A stretch of 7,179 nt of DNA from Sphingomonadales bacterium (GTDB lineage Bacteria; Bacteroidota; Bacteroidia; UBA7662): assembly GCA_016872125.1 (NCBI GenBank), contig VHBD01000072.1, positions 1 through 7,179 of the forward strand, written 5' to 3'. How positions within the stretch are numbered: the stretch's first letter is position 1; each line of letters opens with the position of its first letter. Position numbers and translations under genes: made by a program. The notes under the pieces were generated by a model, which worked only from the letters and a program-made list of their open reading frames with translations, searched no databases and was not told the origin of the DNA. Shown piece after piece: positions 1 through 6,552 of the stretch.

Positions 1-1
1 G

Positions 2-112
2 CCTCGTGGGGCCGAAATCAACATGGCCATCGCCGTGGGATTGGGGACCGAAGCCGGCGTGTGGGGGCCTCGATTTCGGGTTCCTCTGGAGCAGGTGGTT
101 CGTGTGCACTAA
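2..112 (+). CDS. C-terminal end of an unidentified protein (5' truncated by window edge)
   Basis: An open frame enters from the left edge and gives 36 residues before a TAA at 110-112. Its translation includes the stretches GAEINMAIAVGLG and VWGPRFRVPLEQVV. I do not recognise the family and assign no function. It reads in the same direction as the flavoprotein gene that follows after 45 nt, so the two could share a transcript. The stop codon sits inside an imperfect 15-bp tandem duplication (101-115 and 116-130). If the TAA were read through, the frame would run ten more codons to a TGA at about 143-145. Only the lack of stops and the composition support coding, so this could be chance, although a gene end is the most natural reading. 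Confidence 0.5.
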   Translation, partial: PRGAEINMAIAVGLGTEAGVWGPRFRVPLEQVVRVH

Positions 113-130
113 GAACGTGTGCACTATGAT
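101..130. repeat. Imperfect 15-bp tandem duplication across a stop codon
   Basis: Positions 101-115 and 116-130 match at 13 of 15 bases. The first 11 bases (CGTGTGCACTA) are identical. Each copy contains the palindrome GTGCAC. The first copy carries the TAA that ends the upstream frame. Confidence 0.7.
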
Positions 131-157
131 TTGGTTTCGGTCTGAGTCTTTGGTTGG

Positions 158-1387
158 ATGAACCTCAAAGTCGATATCCTGGTATTGGGTGGGGGTGCTG
201 CAGGTTTTTTTGCGGCGGTCAATGCAGCGCGGTTGAATCGAGGGCTTCGCGTTGCCTTGGTCGAAAAATCGTCTAAGGTTCTGTCCAAGGTCTTGGTTTC
301 CGGAGGGGGTCGATGCAATGTGACCCATCATTGTTTGGAGCCTGGGATTTTGGTGGGGAATTACCCGCGGGGTGGTAAAGGATTACGGCAGGTCTTTGCA
401 CGTTGGGGTGCTCAGGATACGATTCATTGGTTTGAGCAGCGGGGGGTACCCCTCAAAACCGAAGCGGATGGCCGTATGTTTCCTGTGACCGATCGATCGG
501 AGACGGTGGCACATTGTTTGCTCGCCGAGGCCGAGAAATACGGGGTGGGGGTTTTGCTTAATACCCATTACGAATCGATACGTGCGGTGGATAAAGGATT
601 TGTTATGGAAGGTCCTGGAGGCATCGCGCATTGCAGGAAATTGTTGGTTGCGACCGGGGGACATCCCAAAGGGGAGGCCTACCGATGGTTGGAGGACCTG
701 GGCCACCGTATCGTTCCGCCTGTTCCCTCGTTGTTTACTTTTAATTTACCCCAAAACCCCATTACCGAATTGATGGGGGTATCGGTACCGGATGCCTCGG
801 TACGTTTACCCGCCTTCAAGTGGTCAAGCACCGGACCTTTACTGATCACCCACTGGGGGCTAAGTGGTCCCGCTATTTTGCGCTTATCCGCCTTGGCTGC
901 CAGAGATTTGAATACCTGTCAATATCGATTTGATTTCTCGGTTGATTGGTTGCCCGCCCTCCACGAAGATCAAATTCGAGAACATTTGTTCAAACAACAG
1001 AAAGCGCATGGAGCGACCGTGGCCGCAGGCAATTTGGCTTTAGGTTTACCAGCTCGCTTGGTGCGTTACCTATTCGATAAAGCCGACTTGGATCCTTCCA
1101 AGCGTTGGTCGGAATGGAGTCGAAAAGAGGTCAATCGCTTCGCGGCGCTCTTGGCGAACGATACCTACCAAGCGCACGGAAAAACCACCTTCAAAGAGGA
1201 ATTTGTGACGGCAGGTGGGGTGCATTTGGGCGATGTGAATTTGACCGATATGCAAAGCAAGCGGGTCCCGAATCTCTATTTTGCGGGCGAAGTTCTGGAC
1301 ATTGATGGGGTAACGGGGGGCTTTAATTTTCAGGCTGCGTGGAGCACCGGTTGGTTAGCGGCCCAAGGGTTGGCGGGGGTGGGGTAG
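158..1387 (+). CDS. HI0933/YhiN-family FAD-dependent oxidoreductase
   Basis: This 409-residue flavoprotein is often annotated as an NAD(P)/FAD-dependent or aminoacetone-oxidase-family FAD-binding enzyme. It is probably cytoplasmic, since no signal peptide or membrane segment is visible. The N-terminal Rossmann dinucleotide fold has GGGAAGFFAA at about residues 11-20, with the ribose-binding acidic residue in VALVEKSSK near residue 36. The family motif SGGGRCNVTH follows at about 48-57. LLVATGG lies near 162-168, TGPLLITHWGLSGPA near 225-239 and TAGGV near 350. The C-terminal FAD-closing motif is NLYFAGEVLDIDGVTGGFNF, at about 371-390. The length is normal for the family, which also includes BaiN, a proposed bile-acid reductase, but most members have no proven substrate, so I give no gene symbol. 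The ATG at 158 places the Rossmann motif about ten residues in, as expected; no Shine-Dalgarno sequence is visible. An intrinsic terminator follows 5 nt after the stop. Confidence 0.93.
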   Translation: MNLKVDILVLGGGAAGFFAAVNAARLNRGLRVALVEKSSKVLSKVLVSGGGRCNVTHHCLEPGILVGNYPRGGKGLRQVFARWGAQDTIHWFEQRGVPLKTEADGRMFPVTDRSETVAHCLLAEAEKYGVGVLLNTHYESIRAVDKGFVMEGPGGIAHCRKLLVATGGHPKGEAYRWLEDLGHRIVPPVPSLFTFNLPQNPITELMGVSVPDASVRLPAFKWSSTGPLLITHWGLSGPAILRLSALAARDLNTCQYRFDFSVDWLPALHEDQIREHLFKQQKAHGATVAAGNLALGLPARLVRYLFDKADLDPSKRWSEWSRKEVNRFAALLANDTYQAHGKTTFKEEFVTAGGVHLGDVNLTDMQSKRVPNLYFAGEVLDIDGVTGGFNFQAAWSTGWLAAQGLAGVG

Positions 1388-1391
1388 AATT

Positions 1392-1430
1392 AGCGGCCCA
1401 TGCAGGAACTTCGTTTCTGGCCGCTTTTTT
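1392..1430 (+). terminator. Intrinsic terminator of the flavoprotein gene
   Basis: The 7-bp arms AGCGGCC (1392-1398) and GGCCGCT (1419-1425) are perfect complements and run into six T's at 1425-1430. Inside them, AGGAAC (1404-1409) pairs with GTTTCT (1413-1418) through one G-T pair, extending the stem past a 5-nt bulge and closing on a TTC loop. There is no T tract on the minus-strand side, so it should work only for plus-strand transcripts. Confidence 0.8.
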
Positions 1431-1455
1431 CAAGATTAGATTCAATGAGTGACAA

Positions 1456-1499
1456 GGGATGGTCCTCGTAGCGCTCGGACATCCCAGGGGGGGAGGTCC
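1456..1499. other. Overlapping, mutually exclusive hairpins downstream of tRNA-Ser
   Basis: Three related segments lie in a row: A, GGGATGGTCC (1456-1465); B, GGACATCCC (1477-1485); C, GGGAGGTCC (1491-1499). B can pair with A (9 bp with one bulged G, loop 1466-1476) or with C (two 4-bp blocks, interrupted, loop 1486-1490), but not with both. No U tract follows on either strand, so this is not a classical terminator. On the minus strand it lies about 50 nt past the tRNA 3' end and could shape the trailer of that transcript. Confidence 0.35.
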
Positions 1500-1550
1500 T
1501 AGTATAACCCTCGCGAATCGTTGGCTATGCGGGCCAATTTGCTTGGGATG

Positions 1551-1635
1551 CGGAGAGAGAGGGATTCGAACCCCCGGACCTGTTACAGTCAACGGTTTTC
1601 AAGACCGCCGCAATCGACCACTCTGCCATCTCTCC
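1551..1635 (-). tRNA. tRNA-Ser(UGA): tRNA-Ser(UGA)
   Basis: Read on the minus strand, the acceptor stem GGAGAGA (1635-1629) pairs perfectly with TCTCTCC (1558-1552), and the discriminator G is at 1551. The anticodon loop is CTTGAAA, giving anticodon TGA at complement 1599-1601, on a stem GCGGT/ACCGT. The T arm is GGGGG-TTCGAAT-CCCTC. A class II long variable arm (around TGACTGTAACAGGTC, able to form a short stem closing on TAA) and the length of 85 nt fit serine. It should read UCA and, by wobble, other UCN codons. CCA is not encoded (the next bases are CAT), so the end must be added by the CCA-adding enzyme. It is a single gene with no neighbouring tRNA in the window. Confidence 0.96.
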
Positions 1636-1639
1636 GCCG

Positions 1640-1647
1640 CAAATGTA
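1640..1647 (-). promoter_or_regulatory. Putative Bacteroidota -7 box of the tRNA-Ser promoter
   Basis: On the minus strand TACATTTG is an exact match to the Bacteroidota -7 consensus TAnnTTTG. It ends only 4 nt before the mature tRNA 5' end, so initiation would fall at or very near the first tRNA base. I see no clear -33 TTG at the usual 17-23 nt distance, which lowers confidence. Confidence 0.45.
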
Positions 1648-1683
1648 CACCCAAAAGCTTTTTTGGAATCATAAACCCTGTTA

Positions 1684-1701
1684 TAGACCCTTCAGGGTCT
1701 A
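1684..1701. other. Perfect 7-bp hairpin between the MATE gene and tRNA-Ser
   Basis: TAGACCC (1684-1690) and GGGTCTA (1695-1701) are perfect complements around a TTCA loop. No T run follows on the minus strand, though four A's follow on the plus strand. It may back up termination of MATE transcription before the tRNA promoter. A rival pairing exists between ACCCTG (1675-1680) and CAGGGT (1693-1698). Confidence 0.35.
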
Positions 1702-1714
1702 AAATCAAGAACCC

Positions 1715-1731
1715 AAAACTACCAACGGTAG
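1715..1731 (-). terminator. Possible terminator of the lipoprotein-MATE unit
   Basis: Starting just 1 nt past the MATE stop codon on the minus strand, CTACC and GGTAG form a 5-bp stem with a GTT loop, followed at once by TTTT and, further on, another TTTT. The stem is short and the T tract modest, so termination may be weak or shared with the hairpin at 1684-1701. Confidence 0.4.
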
Positions 1732-1732
1732 G

Positions 1733-3091
1733 TTATACCGACTCGGAGTCCTTGGGCATCGCGCCAGAGGTCAGATGCAGAAAGCGCAGGATCAAGAAGA
1801 TGGCCGAAATAAGCAGACCACCGGCCAGGGCCAGCCACATACCGTACAGGCCGTAGGAACTGTTGAGGACCAGGTAGGTCCCCAGGGGAAGGGCCACGAC
1901 CCAATACGCCACAAGGACCAAAAGGGTGGGGATACGTTTATCCTCCATGCCCCTAAGCAGGCCCACACCGAGAGCTTGCAGGCCGTCCACCAACTGAAAG
2001 GCCGCAGCGATCAGGAGCAGAATGGACGCCGAGCGAAGGACGACGGGGTCGTTAACATAGAAACCTGGAAGTTCTCGGTTCCAAACCACAAAGGCCAAGG
2101 CACAGAGGCTCATTGAGGCCAAGGTCATCCCCATCGCGACCCATCCAATCCGACGGGCTAGCCCCAAATCGCCCAAGCCCCTGGCGTACCCAATGCGGAT
2201 AGAAGCGGATGCCGATATACCCACCGCCACCATGAAACTCATGGAAGCAATGTTGATGGCCACCTGGTGTGCCGCCAAAGCCTCCGCCCCCAACCACCCA
2301 ATGACCACTGCCGCACCGGCAAAGGCCGACGTTTCGAAGATGAACTGAAAGGCCGAACTCAAACCCAAAATCAGCAAGCGTAACAACGGTTGAATTCGAA
2401 CGTAACGAAGGCGGAATTGATGCGTCCAATAGATCCTTAACTCTTTCTGATTGAGAACATAAGCCATCATCGCCAGGGCCATGATCCATCGGGCAATCAC
2501 CGTGGCCCAGGCCGCCCCTTCAACTCCCATGGCTGGCAAACCCCAGCACCCAAAAATCAAGAGAGCATTGAGCCCTGCATTCAAAGGGATGCTCAAAATC
2601 GCAATCCACAGCGCCGGTTTCATCCATTCCAAACCTTCGATGAATTGCCGAAAAGCTTGAAAGAGCATAATGGGCAAAAAGGAATACCCTAAACCCTCCA
2701 AGTAGATCCGCATCTGGGCTTCGACTTCCGGTTTTTGGTTCAACAGCGATAACCAAGGCATGCCAAGCATCAAGAGGCCTTGCATCAAGAGCCCAGCCAA
2801 AAGGCAAACCCAAAAACCATGCAACAAAACTCTGCTGCCTTCCTCGGTATCCGCTTGACCGCGCGCATGGGCGCTCAGGGTGGTGACGGCCAACGAAAGG
2901 CCAATACCAAAAACCAAAAGCACATTAAAGACTCCTACGGCTACCGATACCCCCGCAAGCGGTACCGCCCCCAAGCGTCCAACCATCACCGAATCCACCA
3001 CCGATTGAGCCATATGGCTCATTTGCCCCAGGATGATGGGCCAGGCCAGGACCCAATGGTCCCTCAGCAGAATGCGGTTGGTTGGTATCAC
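1733..3091 (-). CDS. MATE family efflux transporter, NorM-like
   Basis: This is a 452-residue inner-membrane protein with about twelve hydrophobic helices and the two-lobed MATE layout. Members export cationic drugs, dyes or metabolites in exchange for Na+ or H+. NorM-type features are clear: VVDSVMVGRLG at about 31-41 in helix 1, FRQFIEGL at about 147-154, and ALAAHQVAINIASMSFMVAV at about 271-290 followed by IRIGYARG. GVGLLRGMEDKRIPTLLVLV lies at about 375-394, then YWVVALPLGTYL. The acidic residues used for cation coupling in Vibrio NorM appear to be kept: E253 in IFETSAF and D369 in QLVDGLQ, at almost the same positions as that protein's E255 and D371, plus D33 in helix 1. Length is normal. 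The start lies 7 nt after the lipoprotein stop, so the two genes are probably co-transcribed. Substrate is unknown, hence no gene symbol. Confidence 0.93.
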   Translation of the reverse strand: MIPTNRILLRDHWVLAWPIILGQMSHMAQSVVDSVMVGRLGAVPLAGVSVAVGVFNVLLVFGIGLSLAVTTLSAHARGQADTEEGSRVLLHGFWVCLLAGLLMQGLLMLGMPWLSLLNQKPEVEAQMRIYLEGLGYSFLPIMLFQAFRQFIEGLEWMKPALWIAILSIPLNAGLNALLIFGCWGLPAMGVEGAAWATVIARWIMALAMMAYVLNQKELRIYWTHQFRLRYVRIQPLLRLLILGLSSAFQFIFETSAFAGAAVVIGWLGAEALAAHQVAINIASMSFMVAVGISASASIRIGYARGLGDLGLARRIGWVAMGMTLASMSLCALAFVVWNRELPGFYVNDPVVLRSASILLLIAAAFQLVDGLQALGVGLLRGMEDKRIPTLLVLVAYWVVALPLGTYLVLNSSYGLYGMWLALAGGLLISAIFLILRFLHLTSGAMPKDSESV

Positions 3092-3098
3092 GAGGACC

Positions 3099-4772
3099 TT
3101 AACGGCTTGGAACGCGGCGAAGGTAGCGAAAGTCCGGGAGGTTTAGCGGGCTTACCTTCCAACCGGTCCAACCATGCTGCAGGGCATGTTGCATTTGGTC
3201 GTAATACAAGGCCAAGTAAGGCCTATCATGCTGCATAATAGAATCCATTTCCCGGTACAAAACCACGCGTTTCAGGAGATCGTTTTCTTTCAAACATTGG
3301 CGGTAAAGGCGATCGTAAATTAGGTTATTGTAACACGTATAATTAGGGCCGTTGGGTACGGCATAAGGACCGTACCCAAGAGCTAGGTAATTCTCTGCAT
3401 CGGGATAATCGGCAATCCAACTGGCACGGAACATGGTAGCTTCTTGCCCGCTGATCATTTGGCGCAAGGTAGGCCCCTGGCTGACTCGAATTTGGACTTG
3501 AACACCAAGATTCGCCCATTGGTTTTGAAGGAATTGAGCAATATCCGCGTACGATGGATTGGTCTCCAACGACAAGCGAAGCGGACGATCAGGACCGTAG
3601 CCTGCTTCTTTCAAATACCTTAGGGCTACTTGACGATCATAGGGATCTCGATGGATAGGTGATGACTCCAGTTTGCTGGAATCAAATCCGGGTAATCCTG
3701 GGGGAACGAGACCAGCGTAGGCCGGATAACCTATTCCGCGTCGCAAGGCCCTCACCAAGGTACGCCGGTCGGTTCCATGATGCAACGCTTTGCGAACCCG
3801 CAAATCTTGCAAAGCGGGATGCGCCGCTTGCGATATGGGATTCATCAGAAAACCAATGTATTCTGTGTTAAGGTAGGGCCCCTTGATAACCTGATAGGTC
3901 TTGCCTAAAGTTGGACTCAAAGCAGGCATTGCCCTTGACAGGTAACGTTGAAATGCGGCATCCCAGCCCCAATACACGTCCAATCGACCTTGCAGAAAGG
4001 CCATGGCCGCCGTGCTTTTGTCGGCCATGAAGTGAATTTGTACCGCGTCAAGGTAGGGGATGGCTTGGCCTTCGTTATCTTTTTCGAAATAATGCGAGTG
4101 CCGGTGCAGCGCCATGCTTTCGCCCTCCTCCCAATACGCCAAACGAAAGGGGCCGGTGCCCACGGGATGCGACCTAAAATTTTCGGAATAATAGCTTACC
4201 GCTTCGGGGGCAACAACCGAGCAATAGCCCATGCTGAGCAAACCCAACATCGGTGGGAATGGCGAACGTAGGTGAATCTCGAGATGCAAGGAATCCGTGG
4301 CCACGATTCCACGAGGGGCAAGTCGATCCCGAAAGATCCAAGCCCCGGGAGAGGCCGTGGCTGGATCACTGAGCCTGTTGAGTGAATACACCACATCTTC
4401 CGCTCTTAGAGGACGGGTTGAACGCTTCAGCCTACCGAAGCATGGGTTGGGATGAAACCAAACCGAGTCTCTCAGAGTAAAGCGGTAGATCAATCCCATG
4501 GAATCAATGGACCATCGAGTGGCCAAAGAGGGAACAGGTTCTTGAGCATGGTTTAATTCTACCAAGCGGTTATACAATAGCCTTGCTGTCCAATTTCCTG
4601 CTTGATCCCTGGCATGGGCGGGATCCAAACTCAAGAGGGGGCTCTCTTGGTTGTAGTGAAATACCATCCCCCGTGGGCGGTCTTGGTGGCAGGATGCTAA
4701 GAAGCCCAGCCCCGAAAACCCCAGTAACCCCAGAATCAGGGCACGAACCATCGTTGTATCTTTGAACATCAT
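3099..4772 (-). CDS. ABC transporter substrate-binding lipoprotein, family 5 (OppA/DppA type)
   Basis: This 557-residue solute-binding protein is of the peptide/nickel type (SBP_bac_5). The N-terminus is a lipoprotein signal: a hydrophobic run ALILGLLGFSGLGFLAS and then lipobox LASC, with C28 the lipidated residue. Mature-domain signatures are LDPAHARDQAG (about 49-59) with LLYNRLVELN, and YRFTLRDSVWFHP (about 96-108) with LRAEDVVYSLNRL (about 122-134). HPVGTGPFRLAYWEEGES lies at about 202-219, RVRKALHHGTDR near 325-336 and SWIADYPDAENYLALGYG near 451-468. The end, SPLNLPDFRYLRR, is typical. It would bind oligopeptides or similar ligands outside the inner membrane, but no permease or ATPase gene is beside it. 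Start choice is open: a second ATG at codon 8 (4751) gives a compact 20-residue signal before the cysteine (C21), and a putative -7 box only about 8-15 nt upstream of the first ATG favours the later start. Confidence 0.92.
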   Translation of the reverse strand: MMFKDTTMVRALILGLLGFSGLGFLASCHQDRPRGMVFHYNQESPLLSLDPAHARDQAGNWTARLLYNRLVELNHAQEPVPSLATRWSIDSMGLIYRFTLRDSVWFHPNPCFGRLKRSTRPLRAEDVVYSLNRLSDPATASPGAWIFRDRLAPRGIVATDSLHLEIHLRSPFPPMLGLLSMGYCSVVAPEAVSYYSENFRSHPVGTGPFRLAYWEEGESMALHRHSHYFEKDNEGQAIPYLDAVQIHFMADKSTAAMAFLQGRLDVYWGWDAAFQRYLSRAMPALSPTLGKTYQVIKGPYLNTEYIGFLMNPISQAAHPALQDLRVRKALHHGTDRRTLVRALRRGIGYPAYAGLVPPGLPGFDSSKLESSPIHRDPYDRQVALRYLKEAGYGPDRPLRLSLETNPSYADIAQFLQNQWANLGVQVQIRVSQGPTLRQMISGQEATMFRASWIADYPDAENYLALGYGPYAVPNGPNYTCYNNLIYDRLYRQCLKENDLLKRVVLYREMDSIMQHDRPYLALYYDQMQHALQHGWTGWKVSPLNLPDFRYLRRVPSR

Positions 4773-4807
4773 CGACGTGGTAAATTTACCCTTGTTCTAT
4801 GGTCCAA
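4762..4807. promoter_or_regulatory. Putative bidirectional promoter with palindromic -7 element
   Basis: The perfect 12-nt palindrome GGTAAATTTACC (4779-4790) has as its core TAAATTTA (4781-4788), which matches TAnnTTTG except for the last base on both strands. A TTG lies 16 nt away on each side: TTTG at 4761-4764 for the plus strand, and TTG as complement of 4805-4807 for the minus strand. The spacing is slightly shorter than the usual 17-23. If used, plus transcripts would start about 60 nt before parA and minus transcripts just before the lipoprotein gene. It may instead be, or also be, an operator. Confidence 0.35.
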
Positions 4808-4856
4808 GACCACCAAACCACCTCTAACCAGCCAGCACCCTTCATATCGATAATCA

Positions 4857-5660
4857 ATGGGTAAAATCATCGTAGTTGCCAACCAAAAAGGGGGGGTTGG
4901 GAAGACCACCACGGCCATCAACCTGGCCTCTGCATTGGCTATACTGGAGTACAAGGTCCTGATCATTGATGCAGACCCACAAGCCAATGCAACCTCTGGC
5001 CTAGGTACGGATCCCAAAACCGTCAAGGCCGGAATCTATGAATGCTTGGTCAATGGTCTCAGTGTCAAAGAAACCTTGATCCCAACCCAGGCGGAACGTT
5101 TGTGGATGCTCCCCGCTTCGATTGATTTGGTAGGAGCAGAAATCGAAATGATTAATCGCCCACAGCGGGAACGAATACTCGAAAGTGCATTGGAGGGCAT
5201 TCTTGAATCTTTCGATTTTGTGATCATCGATTGCTCACCCTCCCTGGGCCTCATCACGATCAATGCCTTAACGGCTGCAAATTCGGTCATCATCCCGGTC
5301 CAATGTGAGTATTTTGCTTTAGAAGGATTGGGCAAGCTCTTGAATACCATCAAAATTGTGCAAAACCGATTTAACCCCGAATTACGCATTGAGGGAATTC
5401 TATTGACCATGTACGATGGTCGGTTGCGCCTATCCAACCAAGTCGCCGAGGATGTCCGCAATAATCTGGGCCACATGACCTTTGATACCATTATTCACCG
5501 AAACACCCGGCTTAGTGAAGCGCCCAGCTTTGGTTTGTCGATCATTCATCATGATGCAGCGAGCAAAGGCGCCACCAATTATTTGCACCTTGCCCGCGAA
5601 ATACTCCAAAAAAACAACTACACCCAGGTCGCCGAAGAAGATCGGTACCTGAACGATTGA
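4857..5660 (+). CDS. parA: ParA/Soj chromosome-partitioning ATPase
   Basis: This 267-residue ParA-family P-loop ATPase forms ATP-dependent dimers on DNA and, with ParB bound at parS, drives origin segregation. It is the short chromosomal type without an N-terminal DNA-binding extension, and its length is normal. The deviant Walker A motif KGGVGKTT is at 11-18, including signature lysine K11. IIDADPQANATSGLG lies at about 36-50 (switch I) and Walker B FVIID at 121-125, followed by CSPSLGLITINAL. VIIPVQCEYFALEGL is near 144-158 and RLSEAPSFGLSI near 218-229. The ATG at 4857 puts the first strand IIVVANQKGG right at the N-terminus, as in other Soj proteins. No Shine-Dalgarno sequence is visible. 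It stands 84 nt from the divergent lipoprotein gene and one base before parB, so the pair is surely co-expressed. Confidence 0.97.
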   Translation: MGKIIVVANQKGGVGKTTTAINLASALAILEYKVLIIDADPQANATSGLGTDPKTVKAGIYECLVNGLSVKETLIPTQAERLWMLPASIDLVGAEIEMINRPQRERILESALEGILESFDFVIIDCSPSLGLITINALTAANSVIIPVQCEYFALEGLGKLLNTIKIVQNRFNPELRIEGILLTMYDGRLRLSNQVAEDVRNNLGHMTFDTIIHRNTRLSEAPSFGLSIIHHDAASKGATNYLHLAREILQKNNYTQVAEEDRYLND

Positions 5661-5661
5661 T

Positions 5662-6552
5662 ATGGCGGCAAATCCCAAAAAACTTGCTTTAGGCAGAGGC
5701 TTGAACGCTCTCCTGTCGCCCGAGGATCAAGAAGTTCTTCAGCAGGCTGTCCGCGAAGGATTCATTCCCTTGGATCAAATCAAAGTCAACCCCTTTCAGC
5801 CCAGGGATCAATTCGATCAGCAAGCTATGGATGAGCTCAAACAATCCATTGAACAATTGGGGATTATCCAGCCTTTGACGGTACGCAGGGTGGGACCCGG
5901 TTCGTATCAGCTGATATCGGGTGAGCGACGACTGAGGGCGGCTCGCTTGCTCAAGATGACCGAGGTGCCGGCTTATGTGGTTGATACAGGTCAACAAGGC
6001 ATGATTGAAATGGCCTTGGTTGAAAACCTCCAAAGGAAGGACCTTAACCCTATCGAGATCGGTTTGGCTTTGGCCCGCCTTCAAGAGGAATGCAATTTGA
6101 ATCAGGATCAAATCGGTCAGCGTGTGGGCATGTCAAGACCCAACGTCAGCCATTACATGAGGATGGTCAAATTGCCCCCCGATATTCAATGGTCCATACG
6201 CAATGGGGATTTGGAAATGGGGCATGCCAAGGTTTTGGCGGGGGTCACTCCCATCGAAGTTCAGTTGGATTTGGCCAAAAGATGCTTTTCGGGGAAATGG
6301 AGCGTGCGCACTTTGGAAGCGGCTGCCAAAGCCATGACGGCTCCAAGAACAACCTCGCCTTCAACCACCGCGGGAACAATGCCCGAATCAACAGGCCCTT
6401 ACCTGCAGGTTCAAACCCGGCTCAGCAGGCATTTTGAAAGTCCAACGCGGGTGCAGGTTCAAGGCAACGGAAAGGGCGAGATCCGTATCCCCTTCACCGA
6501 TACCGATGACCTGAATCGCTTATTGGACCTAATCTTCGATGGGACGCTTTAG
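5662..6552 (+). CDS. parB: ParB/Spo0J parS-binding CTPase clamp protein
   Basis: This 296-residue protein binds parS, loads as a CTP-dependent sliding clamp and stimulates ParA. The N-terminal ParA-contact peptide KLALGRGLNALL lies at 7-18. The ParB/Srx CTP-binding domain follows: IPLDQIKVNPFQPRDQF at about 35-51, LKQSIEQLGIIQPLTVR at about 59-75, the phosphate-binding GERRLRAA at 87-94, and ENLQRKDLNPIE at 121-132. A helix-turn-helix sits at about 147-170 (DQIGQRVGMSRPNVSHYM), with GDLEMGHAKVLAG behind it. A Thr/Ser/Pro-rich linker at about 226-246 leads to a C-terminal dimerisation segment ending in DLNRLLDLIFDGTL. Length and domain order are standard. The start is 1 nt after the parA stop, and the last 14 nt overlap the next gene. 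I found no parS-like 16-mer in the window by eye. Confidence 0.97.
   Translation: MAANPKKLALGRGLNALLSPEDQEVLQQAVREGFIPLDQIKVNPFQPRDQFDQQAMDELKQSIEQLGIIQPLTVRRVGPGSYQLISGERRLRAARLLKMTEVPAYVVDTGQQGMIEMALVENLQRKDLNPIEIGLALARLQEECNLNQDQIGQRVGMSRPNVSHYMRMVKLPPDIQWSIRNGDLEMGHAKVLAGVTPIEVQLDLAKRCFSGKWSVRTLEAAAKAMTAPRTTSPSTTAGTMPESTGPYLQVQTRLSRHFESPTRVQVQGNGKGEIRIPFTDTDDLNRLLDLIFDGTL

Noticed and set aside
125..133. TATGATTTG as a -7 box for the flavoprotein gene
   Set aside because: It has one base too many between TA and TTTG, and no TTG lies at suitable distance upstream.
1551..1635. tRNA-Ser as an integration site for a mobile element
   Set aside because: I saw no second copy of the tRNA 3' end in the window and no integrase or phage-like gene nearby.
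1459..1856. Plus-strand open frames across the tRNA-Ser gene, and a minus-strand one at 1323-1592
   Set aside because: They run through the tRNA and the terminator and would encode translated tRNA sequence (a stretch like RERDSNPRTCYSQRFSR is a well-known spurious translation of tRNA-Ser).
1775..3238. Long open frames on both strands inside the MATE gene (for example 2052-2489 minus and 2780-3238 plus)
   Set aside because: Their translations are low-complexity or lack any family signature, and they overlap a well-supported MATE reading frame; they are shadows of its codon composition.
4773..6552. A parS site near parAB
   Set aside because: No sequence close to the usual TGTTTCACGTGAAACA was found by eye; the palindrome at 4779-4790 is unrelated to it.
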